Part shown: one piece after another, positions 33,261 through 44,096 of the stretch | How positions within the stretch are numbered: the stretch's first letter is position 1 | Layout of the letters: the number at the start of each line of letters is the position of its first letter | Source of the DNA: Diadema setosum | Taxonomy: Eukaryota > Echinodermata > Echinoidea > Diadematoida > Diadematidae | DNA: 64,000 nt | NCBI GenBank assembly: GCA_033980235.1 | Contig: CM067059.1 | Location: 17,990,100 to 18,054,099 of the forward strand | Reading direction: 5' to 3' | Program-made: the position numbers and the translations under genes | The notes under the pieces: generated by a model | What the model was told of the DNA's origin: nothing | Seen by the model: only the letters and a program-made list of their open reading frames with translations | The model's database searches: none

Positions 33261-34023
33261 CCTCATAATGCGGGTGCTTTTGTTAAGTGAAAGATCTGCT
33301 ACACACCCTTTGATAAATTATGGAAATATACGTCAATGTCAAAAGTGTACAAAGTTTATCGAAAGGGATCCTGTATAGCGCAACTTTTGCATGTTTATGA
33401 TTGCAATGCAACGATCTGGTGCATAGTTCTGGCGATATTTGGACAATTTTCCATTTAGAAAGTTCGAGATTTGTCCTCATCTCGGGAATTGCTTGGGGGA
33501 TAAATGATTTGTCTGCTTAAACACTTCCGTAGGGGTGGGGCAAATGCCCCTTTGCCCCCCCCCCCCCCCCCATAGACTCGACGCCAATGATCTTCCCTGG
33601 GTATGCCCATAGATGTATCCTGACTGAGTCATCAGTCACTGTCGTTTCTCAATAATGATTCAGGAAATGGAGGGGGTTCAATTATGGCTAAATAGTTTTT
33701 GTTATTGTTTTTTTTTTCTTTTCGTACATATTTTGCAGATGGTCCCCAGTTACTCGCGTCATAGCATGTTTACATGTAGGCCTATACTATTTGACGTTGT
33801 CAACTTCCTCTCACCTCCCTGGTCTGAGCCACACCTTACAGTGCATGTCGATTTTACTTTCTTCGCGAGCGAGCGAAGCGAGCGAGCGCTTGAGAAAATT
33901 ATAAATTTTCTTTCAAGATAGAATACTGTTCAGCTCTGTTACCTGTCTGAAGGCCGGCGTACAAACGTCATGCAATATGCCAAAATTGATACAATCACAT
34001 TTCTGCTTCCTCCATTTTTTTCC
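33261..34023. other. Unassigned sequence
   Basis: No gene recognised. It includes a C-run with ATAGACTCGACGCC (about 33,553-33,583) resembling the end of the preceding block, and a short GCGAGCGAGCGAAGCGAGCG remnant near 33,864. Confidence 0.35.
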
Positions 34024-34140
34024 TCAAAATTCAGGGGGGGGGGGGGATGATTGTACAGGCCATCCCCCCCTCCTCCATTTCAGGGGGGGGGGGGGGGATA
34101 TATCCCCCCATCCCCCCCCCCCCCCGGGATTTACGCCCAT
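34024..34140 (-). repeat. GGGCGTAAATCCC G/C-run repeat, copy 2 (reversed)
   Basis: Mirror image of 1,927-2,035: TTGTACAGGCCATCC, G-run, ATATATCC, C-run, then GGGATTTACGCCCATG. Confidence 0.6.
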
Positions 34141-34679
34141 GATACCAATGTACCTATGTGACTATTTTTATACATACACTGTAGCTCAAAAATGCATTCA
34201 AAAAGTCGTCTCTCCGTATAGCAACAACACTTTAAGTTTGGAATGCCCCCCCCACACACTTTTTTTTTCCAGTGATCTTTTTATTAATTCCATTTCCTTT
34301 GAGAATATAACAATTCAAAAAAAAATTACACACATTCTACATAACATCTGTCAAAAATCATGTAGATATTCCTACAGTTATGAGACATAATCCATAATCC
34401 ATAAAAGAAGAATAATCATTCAATTCATTCTAAGGCAGAAATCAAACAGAAGAGAGGAAATCGAATGAATTATCCGATCCTTCTTTTTTAACTACAAAAC
34501 AAACAAGCAGAATTCATATATGCAATTGTGAGCAATTTAGCCAAACACTAAAAAAACAGGAAATGAAATTTCTATTATATCAAAAGAACAATGACAACAA
34601 CAACAACACAAACCACCCTCATTCCCATCTTTCCACCATACCCAGCCCTCAACTACTCATAACTTTAAACTTTCACCCC

Positions 34680-34862
34680 CCCCCCCAAAAAAAAAAAAAA
34701 AAAAAAAAAAACGTCCTTCTCATCTCTGAACTACCTCCCCACCCTCTACACCACATCCACCTCCTTACCCGAGACAGACACACTCCCTCTCATCCACCTC
34801 TCATCTCATCCACCTTTCATCCACCCACCCATTTACACACCCACCCTGCACACACATCCACT

Positions 34863-34911
<49 letters not shown>

Positions 34912-35120
34912 CACACACATATCCACTTAAACACACATCCACACCCCCTGCACACACATTCACTCAACACAACACACAGTTATCTCTGCTCGCATTCAGA
35001 ACAGAACAGAATTATGCTAATTATGCTTAGGATATATGCTGCATACACACAATACATGCATGCACATACACATATCATACACACAATATACATATCCACC
35101 TACCTGCATATATATTTTAT
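34680..35120. repeat. Microsatellite-rich stretch: A-run and (CA)n tracts
   Basis: A C-run and A-run at 34,676-34,711 are followed by CACC-rich sequence, (CA)n tracts at about 34,863-34,920 and further ACAC-rich sequence to about 35,100. It lies on the 3' side of the minus-strand LINE and may be part of its 3' UTR or a separate microsatellite. The 155-codon frame here is low-complexity and not a gene. Confidence 0.6.
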
Positions 35121-35246
35121 ATACACAATACTTATCTCTGAGCTCAAAAATATCTAAAGAAAAGAAGTCAGTAATCAAACACACACAAAAGGGGAGAAGT
35201 ACGGGTGCATAAATAAACTAATCCTTTACAAATTATTTAAACATTC

Positions 35247-36767
35247 CTATTTCATTAAATGCAAACCCGGTTTATTTCTTCTAATGGCAATATCATTCTC
35301 TTCCTTTCGACATGTCATTAATGCCTCTTTTAATTCTACCAATGTCGGTGTTATTAACTGTGACCTCGATTTATATAACATATGTTTAACTATAAGAATA
35401 AGAGTGTTGTACAGTTTGATTCTGTGAGAAGTTCCTTCTAAACCAATATGTATATCCCGCCAAGCTAAATTACGTAACTCTTCTAACTGAAAGTACTCAA
35501 TGAAATCATGCCATAAAGATTTAACTTTTTCACAGTTCCAAAATAAATGCGAGTAAGTTTCAGAGCTTTTTCCACAAAAGGAACATAAATTATCAGCCAC
35601 AAAACCAAATTTTAGGAGCTGTTCCTTAGTATAAATCGCCCCGTGTAATAACTTATATTGAAATTCTCTTAAATCTCCAATTAGAGTTGAACTTCTGGGC
35701 CTTATAAAAATATCTCTCATACTTTTATCAGCGAAAACAAATTTCTGGTGTCCATCTCTAATTTCTAAACAATAAGACTGCTTTAAAAGAGACACGAAAT
35801 GTGAATAAATCTTCCTGGATTGTATCTTTTTTCAATCTGTAATTTGGCCAAAAAACTTTAAAGGTATATCAAAATCACTGACATCTACTTCATACCAATT
35901 GCATAAAATTCCATCATATTTCCCACTTTTCAAAATGGACTCACAAAGACTCCATACATAAGCAATATTTTCACTTTGTAAACCTAAACTTTGAAAATAA
36001 CTAATTGGTCTTATGGATTGTTTATCAAATAATTGTTCTAAGTGATAAACCTTCCGCTCGTATAAATCTGCATTAAATATTATTTTCCCTCTTAATAAAA
36101 CATCTTTATTATTAAATATAATTGGATTAATTTTCCCTTCTTCAAAACTTCTGCAGTTATATAAATCTTCCCAGGCAGCTAACATTTCTAAATAAAACGA
36201 TGGTGCCTTAAGTGAAAGTTTTTTAGTCTCATAATTGCAAAGAAATAAAATTCTACCTCCTACAGCTTTAAAACTGGGATCAAAGTATACTTTCCAACTC
36301 ATATTTCGTTCTCCATACAAAAGTCTTTTTACCCACATCACCCTCTGAGTTTTCACAAACAATTCAAAATTCATCATTCTCAATCCACCATCCTTGTAAT
36401 CCTGATACATAATGGCTCGTTTGACGCGATCCTTGCCCTTCCACACAAAATCAAAGCAACTTTTTTGAATTTCATCAAATAACCATTTTGGAACAACAGA
36501 GGATGACGCCACATAAATCAATTTAGATAAAGCATAAGTTTTAAGTAAGTGAATTTTCCCCATGATGGTGAGATCTCTTTGCTTCCACCAACCTAAAAGT
36601 CTTTTAATTTTACTTAATATTTCTTTATAATTAACTTCCTCCATTCTCTTCCTTTCTAAAGCAAATGTAATCCCTAAAATCTTAATTTCTGTAACTATAC
36701 TTCCAAACTTAAATTGTGCTACATTCTCTTCATCCTTACCAATAATCAAAACCTTCGTTTTATCCAT
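35247..36767 (-). pseudogene. LINE C-terminal domain with CCHC zinc finger
   Basis: The 311-codon frame contains the RT thumb-side region: KIKRLLGWWKQRDLTIMGKI, LIYVASSSVVPKWLFDEIQK, FVWKGKDRVKRAIMYQDYK. After a frame change the 182-codon frame gives CSFCGKSSETYSHLFWNC, a CX2CX8HX4C finger of the kind found at the end of many L1/Tx1 RT proteins, at about 35,532-35,585. It ends at 35,247. Confidence 0.85.
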
Positions 36768-36806
36768 ATTAACCCTTAAACCACTGACTTCCGAAAAAAT
36801 CTGAAA

Positions 36807-37670
36807 TCACAAGTTTTGTAATAACCTAACTGACTCTTTATCTCTTATAAAAATTGTCATATCATCGGCATACAGTATCTGCTTTACTTCAATATCACCA
36901 AGATCAATCCCTCTCAAAGTAGTCTCATTTCTCAAAGCATGTGCCAAAATTTCAATAACTACTAAAAATAAATAAGGTGATAATGGGTCACCCTGACGCA
37001 CACCCCGTTCTATTCTAAAATAACCGCTTGAAAACCCCTCATTCATTACACAGCTGCTAATATCAGTATAACAGTCTTTATCCAAGAACAAAAAGAAGGG
37101 CCAAATCCAAAACTTTTCAAAACGGTTAATAAAAACGAATGAGATACCGAGTCAAAGGCCTTCTCAAAATCAACAGCTATTAAATAACAACCTATATTTA
37201 TGACAGTGAAAAATCATATCATCTATTAATCGAATTGCTTCCCCAATATTTCTGTTTTCCATGTATCCCACTTGATCCATGTGTATTATCTCACTCAAAA
37301 CTTGTTTCATTCTCTTCGCCAAAACCTTTGAAAGAATTTTATAATCCACATTCAAAAGTGTAATCGGTCTATAATTCTTAATATAAAGAGGATCTTTACC
37401 ATCTTTTTCTATTAATGTAATGGTCCCTTGCTTCTGTGATACTGATAAATTACCCCTATCATACGCTTCATTCAATGCTTCAACTAAATGCCTGCCTAAA
37501 TATGGCCAAAAAATGATATAAAATTCCACCGAAAGCCCATCATTACCTGGAGCTTTATTATTTTTCATTTCTTTTAAAACTTCATAACATTCATCTATAG
37601 TAATCTTTCCTTCACAAAATTGTTGACTTTCCTCACTTAACTTTGGAATACTTTTGAAAAAAAAAAACAA
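36807..37670 (-). pseudogene. LINE reverse transcriptase core
   Basis: Motifs in order on the minus strand: NNKAPGNDGLSVEFY, YIKNYRPITLLNVDYKILSK, motif A with AVDFEKAFDS in the frame-shifted gap near 37,160, RGVRQGDPLSPYLF, and the catalytic YADD at 36,861-36,872. The set and spacing fit L1/Tx1-type enzymes. At least two frameshifts break it. Confidence 0.88.
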
Positions 37671-38582
37671 CTTTCATTTGAAACCTCTTTTACTGCACCC
37701 CTCTTCTTTGAATATAATGTTTCATAAAAATTTCGAATTAACTTCAAAATTTCATTTCTATCTTTTATAACAGAATTATCTTCACTATATAATTCATATA
37801 TTATAGTTTTCTTTTTATTTGATTTTAATAATTGTTCAAAATATTCTTTATTTCTTTCCCCGTTCTCATACCAGGCTGCTTGTGATCTAACTTTAAGTCC
37901 TTCCAATGATCTATCATATAATTCACTCAACATTTTTTTCTTTTCAACATATTGTGTATTTATTTCTAAAGAAGCAGCAGCAGTTAATAAATCTTGCTCT
38001 AAAATTTTTAATTCCTTTTCTAACTTTTCAATATTCATTCGCCTTTCCTTTGCTTTTCCTTTCGAATATTTTCTTGCATATTAACTCATCTTCATTTTTA
38101 AAAAATCCCCAAAAAACTAATTTATCATTAAATGCATCTTCCCACGTTTTCATAATACTTTCTATTTCCGTTATCATTCCTTCTACAAATTCTTTATCAT
38201 TACACAAACTGTTATTAAATTTCAAATACGATTTGCCCCTACAGTTATAACTTTCCGGAACAAGTTGTAATTCTAATCTAATACCGGAATGATCAGGAGT
38301 AACAGATGTCATAATTTCACAATTTCTTACTAATCGCACCATGTGGTCTGATATGAACCAATAGTCTAAACGAGTTTGTACTAAAGGGTTTAACTGTTTG
38401 AAAGTAAATTGCTCACTGTCCGGGTTTCTTTTCCTCCATATATCTAATAAACTATATTTCTTAAGAAAAAAATCCAAATTCTCTATAAATTTACTCTTTG
38501 AGGGTGTTTTAGGCCCTATATAATCCAAAGTTTCATTCAAAATTGCATTAAAATCTCCTCCTAGAATAAGAGAACATTCACA
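37637..38582 (-). pseudogene. LINE endonuclease C-terminal part and linker
   Basis: The conserved GGDFNAIL motif lies at 38,538-38,561, preceded only by SLIL, so the N-terminal half of the endonuclease is missing. RLDYWFISDHM and SVTPDHSGI follow, carrying the Asp-His residues typical of the catalytic end. The linker to RT runs through the next frame (38,038-37,637), a charged stretch with QAAWYENGERNKEYFEQLLK that precedes L1/Tx1-type reverse transcriptases. Confidence 0.8.
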
Positions 38583-38584
38583 AG

Positions 38585-38601
38585 GACACACACACACACA
38601 C

Positions 38602-38641
<40 letters not shown>

Positions 38642-38662
38642 ACGCACGCACACACACACAAA
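38585..38662. repeat. (CA)n microsatellite at the LINE 5' junction
   Basis: Imperfect CA repeat with CACGCA interruptions. It directly abuts the truncated LINE; the apparent start of the minus-strand frame at 38,678 is its translation. Confidence 0.85.
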
Positions 38663-39079
38663 GATGCAGTATCATCACAGTACTGATATTCCATAATAAT
38701 GCAATTATTGCAATTATTATCCTACAAGCGTTCCATAACCAGCCCTTCTGCTGATCTTAGCGCTCATAATTTCTGTCCTTATTGCCTGAATTTAGCTGAC
38801 TATGTTTTGCTACCTCCATAGACAATGCACGTGCCATAATCCCTATATTTATTACTTGCGTCCCAAATTGGCAACAAAATTCTGGCCGACCGTGCAGGCA
38901 ATTTACTGGGCATCTCTACAACACGCGTTCCGGCCAACTTCAACCCACGCAATCAAGGTAGTCTTGGCTACTGGCTCGTCGCTCACTCTTCAATCCATGC
39001 TGATAAATACAAAAGACGGCGCTAAGACTACAAAATGTACTCCAGCATTCACGTTTAGGAAGAAAAAAAAATAAAGAAC
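38663..39079 (+). promoter_or_regulatory. Presumed promoter/5' UTR region of the seipin-like gene
   Basis: No repeat was recognised in this stretch directly upstream of the seipin start. It should hold the transcription start and 5' UTR, but I see no clear TATA box or initiator. A short GACGGCGCTAAG phrase lies about 60 bp before the ATG. Confidence 0.3.
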
Positions 39080-39288
39080 ATGGTAGCTACAGTCCGGAGA
39101 GCGTGGCGGAGGGCGATGAGTATATCACAACACTGGATGACTTGGGCTCGGAACACAGCGGTGAAGATAATTCTACTGATCGCTCTTCTGACCTTTCAGA
39201 TGTGGCTAGCATTCTTTATGTATGGAACGTTCTACTATGCGTATATGCCAACAGAACTTCACACAAAACCTGTCTACTTGGATTTCAG
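39080..39288 (+). CDS. BSCL2: Seipin first coding exon (partial gene)
   Basis: Seipin is an ER membrane protein that organises lipid-droplet assembly as a ring-shaped oligomer at ER-droplet contacts. The exon codes for 69 residues plus two bases. It has a basic N-terminus (VRRAWRRAM), a hydrophobic segment at about residues 31-50 (IILLIALLTFQMWLAFFMYG), then TFYYAYMP and HTKPVYLDF. The YG(T/S)FYY(x)YMP block after the first membrane helix and the following PV(H/Y) are diagnostic of seipins from flies to mammals. The ATG has a good context (AACATGG). The exon ends at TTCAG before GTGCCT, a consensus donor leaving phase 2. The open frame past it loses similarity, which supports splicing. Later exons (luminal domain, second helix) were not found in the window. 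Confidence 0.85.
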
Positions 39289-39294
39289 GTGCCT
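39289..39294 (+). other. Splice donor of seipin exon 1
   Basis: CAG before GTGCCT. It is placed where seipin similarity ends. If correct, the sequence from here to at least 64,000 is intron 1 or beyond. Confidence 0.6.
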
Positions 39295-39663
39295 ATCGAT
39301 ATTTTCTGCACTATTTTATCAAATGTATGCCCAAGTTACTGATAATATGCAATTTGACGCACATAAAAATTATGATGGGGTGTTACACCCCCCCCCAAAA
39401 AAAAAAAAAAACCAACAACAACTTAAAAATTTTTGTGCATTATGGTAAGCTTTGTGTGACTTCGGTAGGTAACATTCTAACTCATATAATGTTAGGCCTA
39501 ACTGTTAGGCCCTAGGCCTAGGCCCTAACGTGTTAGGTTCTAAAAGAATGAAAACTTTGGAGACTTTTTCATACAGGCATTATTTATGATAGCTCTACAG
39601 TCTACTACACATCGACCACCCTTTTTTAAACCGACCGCGTAGTTTTGGCGCACATGGGGGCTG

Positions 39664-39834
39664 GGGGGTGTTTCACAAAGCCGTTCTTAAAGTTAAGAAG
39701 GACTTAAGTGCGACTGGTGATCAGTTCTTGTGTGCTATACTTATCAGAATCTCAATAATTCGGCAGCTCAAGAACTGATCACCAGTAGCACTTAATTCCT
39801 TAACTTTAAGAACGGCTTTGTGAAACGCCCCCCT
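39664..39834. mobile_element. Fold-back MITE
   Basis: Left arm GGGGGTGTTTCACAAAGCCG with TTCTTAAAGTTAAG and CTGGTGATCAGTTCTTG. The right arm is its reverse complement with few mismatches, about 68 bp each, separated by ~35 bases. Ends GGGGG/CCCCC. Such TTTCACAAAGC(C)GTTCTTAAAG hairpins are, to my recollection, common in marine invertebrate genomes. Confidence 0.75.
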
Positions 39835-40580
39835 AGAACGCTTAGTACGCACTGCACTGCGCGCAGAGCACATAAAAACGTATTGCTATTGCTATTGATT
39901 GGCTTTGACTGTTGATGAGGATGTGTGGGAAAACACGAAAATTCACTGTTCATTGATGGTTTAAATCAAGGACAAAATTTCGAATGAATATTTTCACTGA
40001 ATCGTAATGTAATGTCAATTCATTTTCTGAAAAGCTTTGTACGACAACATGGTGTTCAATACAACTCAGTTTGTGTGCATTGTCAATACAAAAACAGCGG
40101 TCGATCTAAAGGAGCGGCATCGCGGAGGGCTGAAAAGAGGCCACTCCAGTTCGACGGCGATATTTTTGCACTGAAACTTGGAATTGAAAAGGGAACAACA
40201 GCATTTGATAGTGCTGGATTTTCTCAATCACGTTGGTCAAGTTTTTACGTGAATTTCAGTGTTAAATATTCTTGTAAGCAAATAAAAATTAGGCGGTCGA
40301 TGAGTAGTAGGACCAACCATACAAGTAACAAAAAGAAGAGACAAAGGATTTTTTTAAAATAAAAATTTGAAGTGGATTCTGAAAGCACTGCATAAAACTG
40401 AAAAGGAAAACCAACGGCATAGATACAGTTCTACCATAACCATTGGATCTTAACTTTTAAATTAGACTTTCAATTCTTTGTGAAACAATTACCCTGAGTG
40501 GATGAGTATCTATAGGGCCTGTAAGTATAATCATGGTGCACAGGACAGAGTGGATTGGTAAAAATTGAATGCGCAGTTTT

Positions 40581-40935
40581 AAAGGGATGATATGGTTTCG
40601 GTTGAAATGGTGCTTGAGGTTTCCAATGTTTTTTTATGATTATTTTTGAAATAATGAGAAACCTCATATGAAATATCAGCCCGACCAGACACTGTTAGTA
40701 CGCTGTGCAAACTACAGCGACTGGGCTGTGTATAGTTAATTTTTAATGAAATATGAAAGAACATAGATAATAGACACTACGTGTAGAAATTTCTAATTCT
40801 AAAAGGAACTTACAGTTCATTCGATGAAAATTGGTTTTGATCCACCTGTTATTAGGATCTCTTTGTTTTACTTTGTTTTTACATTTCTCTTAGAATTGCA
40901 TGGGTGCTTTTTAACATTTCTTAAAGGCTCTTAAA
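40581..40935 (-). repeat. AAAGGGATGRTA-type MITE remnant
   Basis: Starts AAAGGGATGATATGGTTTCGG and contains CATTCGATGAAAATTGG and TTATTAGGATCTCTTTGTTT. The last phrase is the reverse complement of sequence at 51,000-51,030 in the fold-back at 50,840-51,230, so they belong to one family. The copy is decayed and its far end is uncertain. Confidence 0.5.
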
Positions 40936-41321
40936 GCAGTTTCTAAGTATTTAGCAAAAAGTTAAATGCTGAATTAAGTGTCACCTCAACCAATACAATC
41001 CCTGTAACCCTGTAAACCTTGTGGCGTGCATAATGTACGAGCATTTCAGACTTCAGTATGGAATGGGTTAACGTTGAAAGTGTTTAAACCCACAAATGCA
41101 GCTAGTGGGGTTTAGACTGTTTCCAAAGTTAAACGAGAGCATCTAATCATCACCAATCCATGAATTAGGCCTGTGCATCATAAATTGTTTTATAAAATGG
41201 GCCCGTAAATTCATGAAATTCAACCTTTTCCCCCATCATGCGTCCTATACACCTACAGTACCAGGTACAACACTATGAGGCTTGAGCCATGGTATTTGGA
41301 TTTAACCGGATGCATGGCTTA

Positions 41322-43599
41322 TGCACTTGTCAATGTAATGACTCACCCCACTACCCCCGGACATGGGTGCGTCATTTCCTCGTTTGGTCCGTCAAATTTG
41401 TGACCCAGGTGTTTGTCATTTTATCAGCTTTGTCCGTCAAATTTTGACCGAGGGGTGCGTCATGGTACGTCACTTGGCTATGGAAAATAATATGCATTAT
41501 TCTGAACCGAGGGGTGCGTCATGGTACAGTGTACGTCACTTGGCTATGGAAAACTGCCCGCATTTTTGCACGCTACCAGTACCGGATGCACGTACCGCAA
41601 GTGAAATTACAGTGAGCGCATTCCCACGGCAAGTGAAAATCAAAGTCGGAAAGCGTTTTGGAATAAGAGGGATAAATGCTTGCCAGAATCTGGTAAGCAT
41701 AATAATTTAAAAGCCACCCTTTCTCCTCACATTTTCCCTCCAACAAACCCATGAAATCATGCATACTCAATCTCACACCAGGGACTGTTCAGCGATGTAA
41801 CAATTTCAACCTTACTGTCGAACACTTAGTGCCTATTCTTCTTCTTCTTCTGGTTAAGTCTGCCTCCTTCAATAGCCTGAAGATTCTTGCAGACTGGTGC
41901 TATTTACATTATAATACAATTTATTTACAGATATTTACAAGCACATAGAAAATTTGACGAAAACAACTAGCCACTGTGATCAACCGTTAGACGGTTTCGA
42001 AATGATCCCACAGATGGCGCAGAAACAATGTCTGACGACAGGGAATTCCAGTTCCTTACAGCTCTTGGGAAGAACGAATGGCGATGCGATTCAGTTCTCG
42101 AATATGGTACCTGATAGGAGTGTGGTTGCGAGGCTCTCGTTAACTGAGTAGCCTGTTTGATAATATAGTCCTGTGCTGAAAGAGGAGTAAGATTATTGTG
42201 TATTTTGTACATCATAATTAGCCTGTCATTTTCTCTGCGCTGTTCCAGAGTGGTCCAATCAAGTTCTTGTAGCATTTTGGTGACACTTGAGGTGTTATGG
42301 TAGCGATTTAAAGTGAATCGCGCAGCTCTTCTCTGGACCATTTCCACTTGGTGGATTAGGTTCTTGGTGGATGGGTCCCAAACTGTAGAAGCATACTCAA
42401 CAATTGATCGAACTAACGTTTTGTAAGCTGTGGCTTTAACATCAGAAGATTTTATGCGAAGATTGCGTTTTAGAAATGCAAGCACGTTATTGGCTTTATT
42501 GACAGTATTATTGATGTGTTGGGTCCACTTCAAATCAGAAGTAATGGTTACACCTAAGTACTTCACGGATTCAACAGATTCAAGAGGGGCGTTATTTAGA
42601 TGATACACGTGTTGTACCTTACTTCTTTTCCTGGATATTGTCAAAACCTTGCACTTATCTGTGTTCAAATCCATCATCCATTTTTTCGCCCAGTCACCAA
42701 TTTTGTTTAGGTCCTCTTGAAGATTTTGCGTATGATGTTGATTGTCGATGGTCATGTAAGAAATTGCATCATCGGCAAAAAGGCGAACCTGTGACGCGAG
42801 ACCATCAGGCAAGTATTGCATATTGCGATGCAACACCAACACACATTGCTATCGAAGAAAGTTTGTTTATATTCCAATACAATGTGCGTCTAAATAATGT
42901 TCTGTGGTGACAAAGGCAAATTTTTGACAGTAAAAGAAGCGGCAGCAGAAGAAACTGCCTGCGGCATGCCATTTTCTGCTCGCGGGATAGCCCGACCAGA
43001 TGCGCGACGCCGTTACGCTGTGCGAATCTCTAGGTACAGCGACTGGGCTGTGTATAGTTACTCACAGGAATGCCGTGGCGTGGTGTGTACCGCTGCGCTG
43101 CAGTATGCATCCACCGGACTAGCAATGGGCGCGCACACACAGCGCATCTGCACACATGTGATTGTCATGTATGGATTGCATGCACAGAATACATACTACT
43201 GTACGGAATATCGTAGCAGCAGCGTGCTGTACGGTGAATGACGGTACGGTGTTTACAGGGCCAGGGTAAGGGAAACTTGCCGAAACTTTTACAAATTATG
43301 TTTACGAACCAAAAGAAAATGAAATTGCTTGAATAAAACGTATGCAAAAATCGTTTCAGTATTTTCGGGGGTGCGTCAAATGTACCGAGGATGTCTGTCA
43401 AAAAAGTGACCGAGGTGTGCGTCACTTTCAACGTGTTGTCCGTCAAAAAAGTGACTGTGGTGTTCGTCACTTGCAGCGTTTTGTCTGTCAAAAAAGTGAC
43501 TGTGGTGTCCGTCAAAAACCCTGTGTGGTCAGTCAAAAAATGACCATGACGCACCCATGTCCGGGGGTAGTGGGGTGCGTCATTACATTGACAAGTGCA
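41322..43599. mobile_element. TTA-flanked TIR element (PIF/Harbinger-like target), non-autonomous
   Basis: 54-bp terminal inverted repeats starting TGCACTTGTCAATGTAATGA differ at one position between ends. Both ends are followed outward by TTA (41,319-41,321 and 43,600-43,602), the 3-bp duplication typical of PIF/Harbinger. Inside each end are several copies of GTCCGTCAAA/GTGCGTCA-type words (right side: GTCAAAAAAGTGAC four times), which look like transposase-binding repeats. No transposase was found. The middle carries a minus-strand LINE fragment. Confidence 0.8.
41967..42842 (-). pseudogene. Jockey/CR1-group LINE reverse transcriptase C-terminal fragment
   Basis: A 291-codon open frame on the minus strand with LFADDAISYM (catalytic FADD at 42,768-42,779), WMMDLNTDKCKVLTI, VKYLGVTITSDLKW, IVEYASTVWDPSTK, VQRRAARFTLNRY and FFPRAVRNWNSL. 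These are consecutive motifs of the C-terminal half of non-LTR reverse transcriptases of the Jockey/CR1 group. The frame is unbroken, which suggests relative youth. It begins just before FADD, so it is 5'-truncated there, and it lies wholly inside the TTA-flanked element. Confidence 0.85.
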
Positions 43600-43749
43600 T
43601 TAGTAAAAATTAGGTCTAATGCATGATAATTGACCAATCAGATGGCAGAGATTCTAAAGCCCATTTTATAATCGGAATTGTGCATATGCATATAAGATAA
43701 CTATGGAATACTTAATTCTAATTTCTTTTTGGTAAAACGAAAGAAATAA

Positions 43750-43838
43750 AAGAAAAAACTGTAGGGGGAGGGCATGTGCCCCCTTTAATTTTGTAAAGGC
43801 GCCCCTTCCCCCTTACGGAATTCCTGGATCCGTCCCTG
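43750..43838. mobile_element. hAT-like terminus remnant
   Basis: GGGGGAGGGCATGTGCCCCC, AAGGCGCCCCTTCCCCC and GGAATTCCTGGATCCGTCCC end in CTG. The reverse complement starts CAGGGACGGATCCAGGAAT, a frequent hAT end. The matching left end was not found. Confidence 0.45.
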
Positions 43839-44027
43839 CTGCTCCCATGCTGTGAGACTCTTGAGACTCATTTTATACTGAAATTATTTTGCAGTGCAGT
43901 AAAATTTATGTGTGGATACAGTGCACGAATGCGGTCATATTTTTTGTTCGCTTACAATGAAGTAAAAAAATCAGGTCCTCAAACTATCATCTATCTTTCT
44001 ATACTTTACTGTTGGGTTATAACGAAA

Positions 44028-44096
44028 TTTTGATATAACGGGGGAAAAAAACTGCCGGTCCCGACAACGTTTGTTATCACGGGGGCGCATTGTACT
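44028..44096. mobile_element. pogo/Tigger-like terminus remnant
   Basis: ACGGGGGAAAAAAACTGCCGG precedes AACGTTTGTTATCACGGGGG and GCGCATTGTACTG. Read in reverse this starts CAGTACAATGCGCCCCCGTG followed by ATAAC, the usual look of pogo-type ends next to TA. The other end was not seen. Confidence 0.4.

Larger units (their letters stand above)
35247..38582 (-). mobile_element. L1/Tx1-like LINE, copy 1 (5'-truncated, frameshifted)
   Basis: A minus-strand non-LTR retrotransposon in six overlapping or adjacent frames that together give the C-terminal part of an apurinic-type endonuclease, a full reverse transcriptase and a C-terminal zinc finger. Frame changes lie near 38,035, 37,650, 37,130, 36,790 and 35,815, so it is inactive. 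The 5' end is cut inside the endonuclease and joins a (CA)n tract. A related copy is scattered through 48,665-64,000. Confidence 0.88.

Noticed and set aside
34563..35030. 155-codon His/Thr-rich frame
   Set aside because: Low-complexity translation of CACC and CA tracts.
39289..39448. Continuation of the seipin frame past the donor
   Set aside because: Similarity ends at the GT donor, and the extra residues run into a C-run and A-run.
40012..40362. 116-codon frame downstream of the seipin exon
   Set aside because: It does not resemble the seipin luminal domain or any other family; probably chance.
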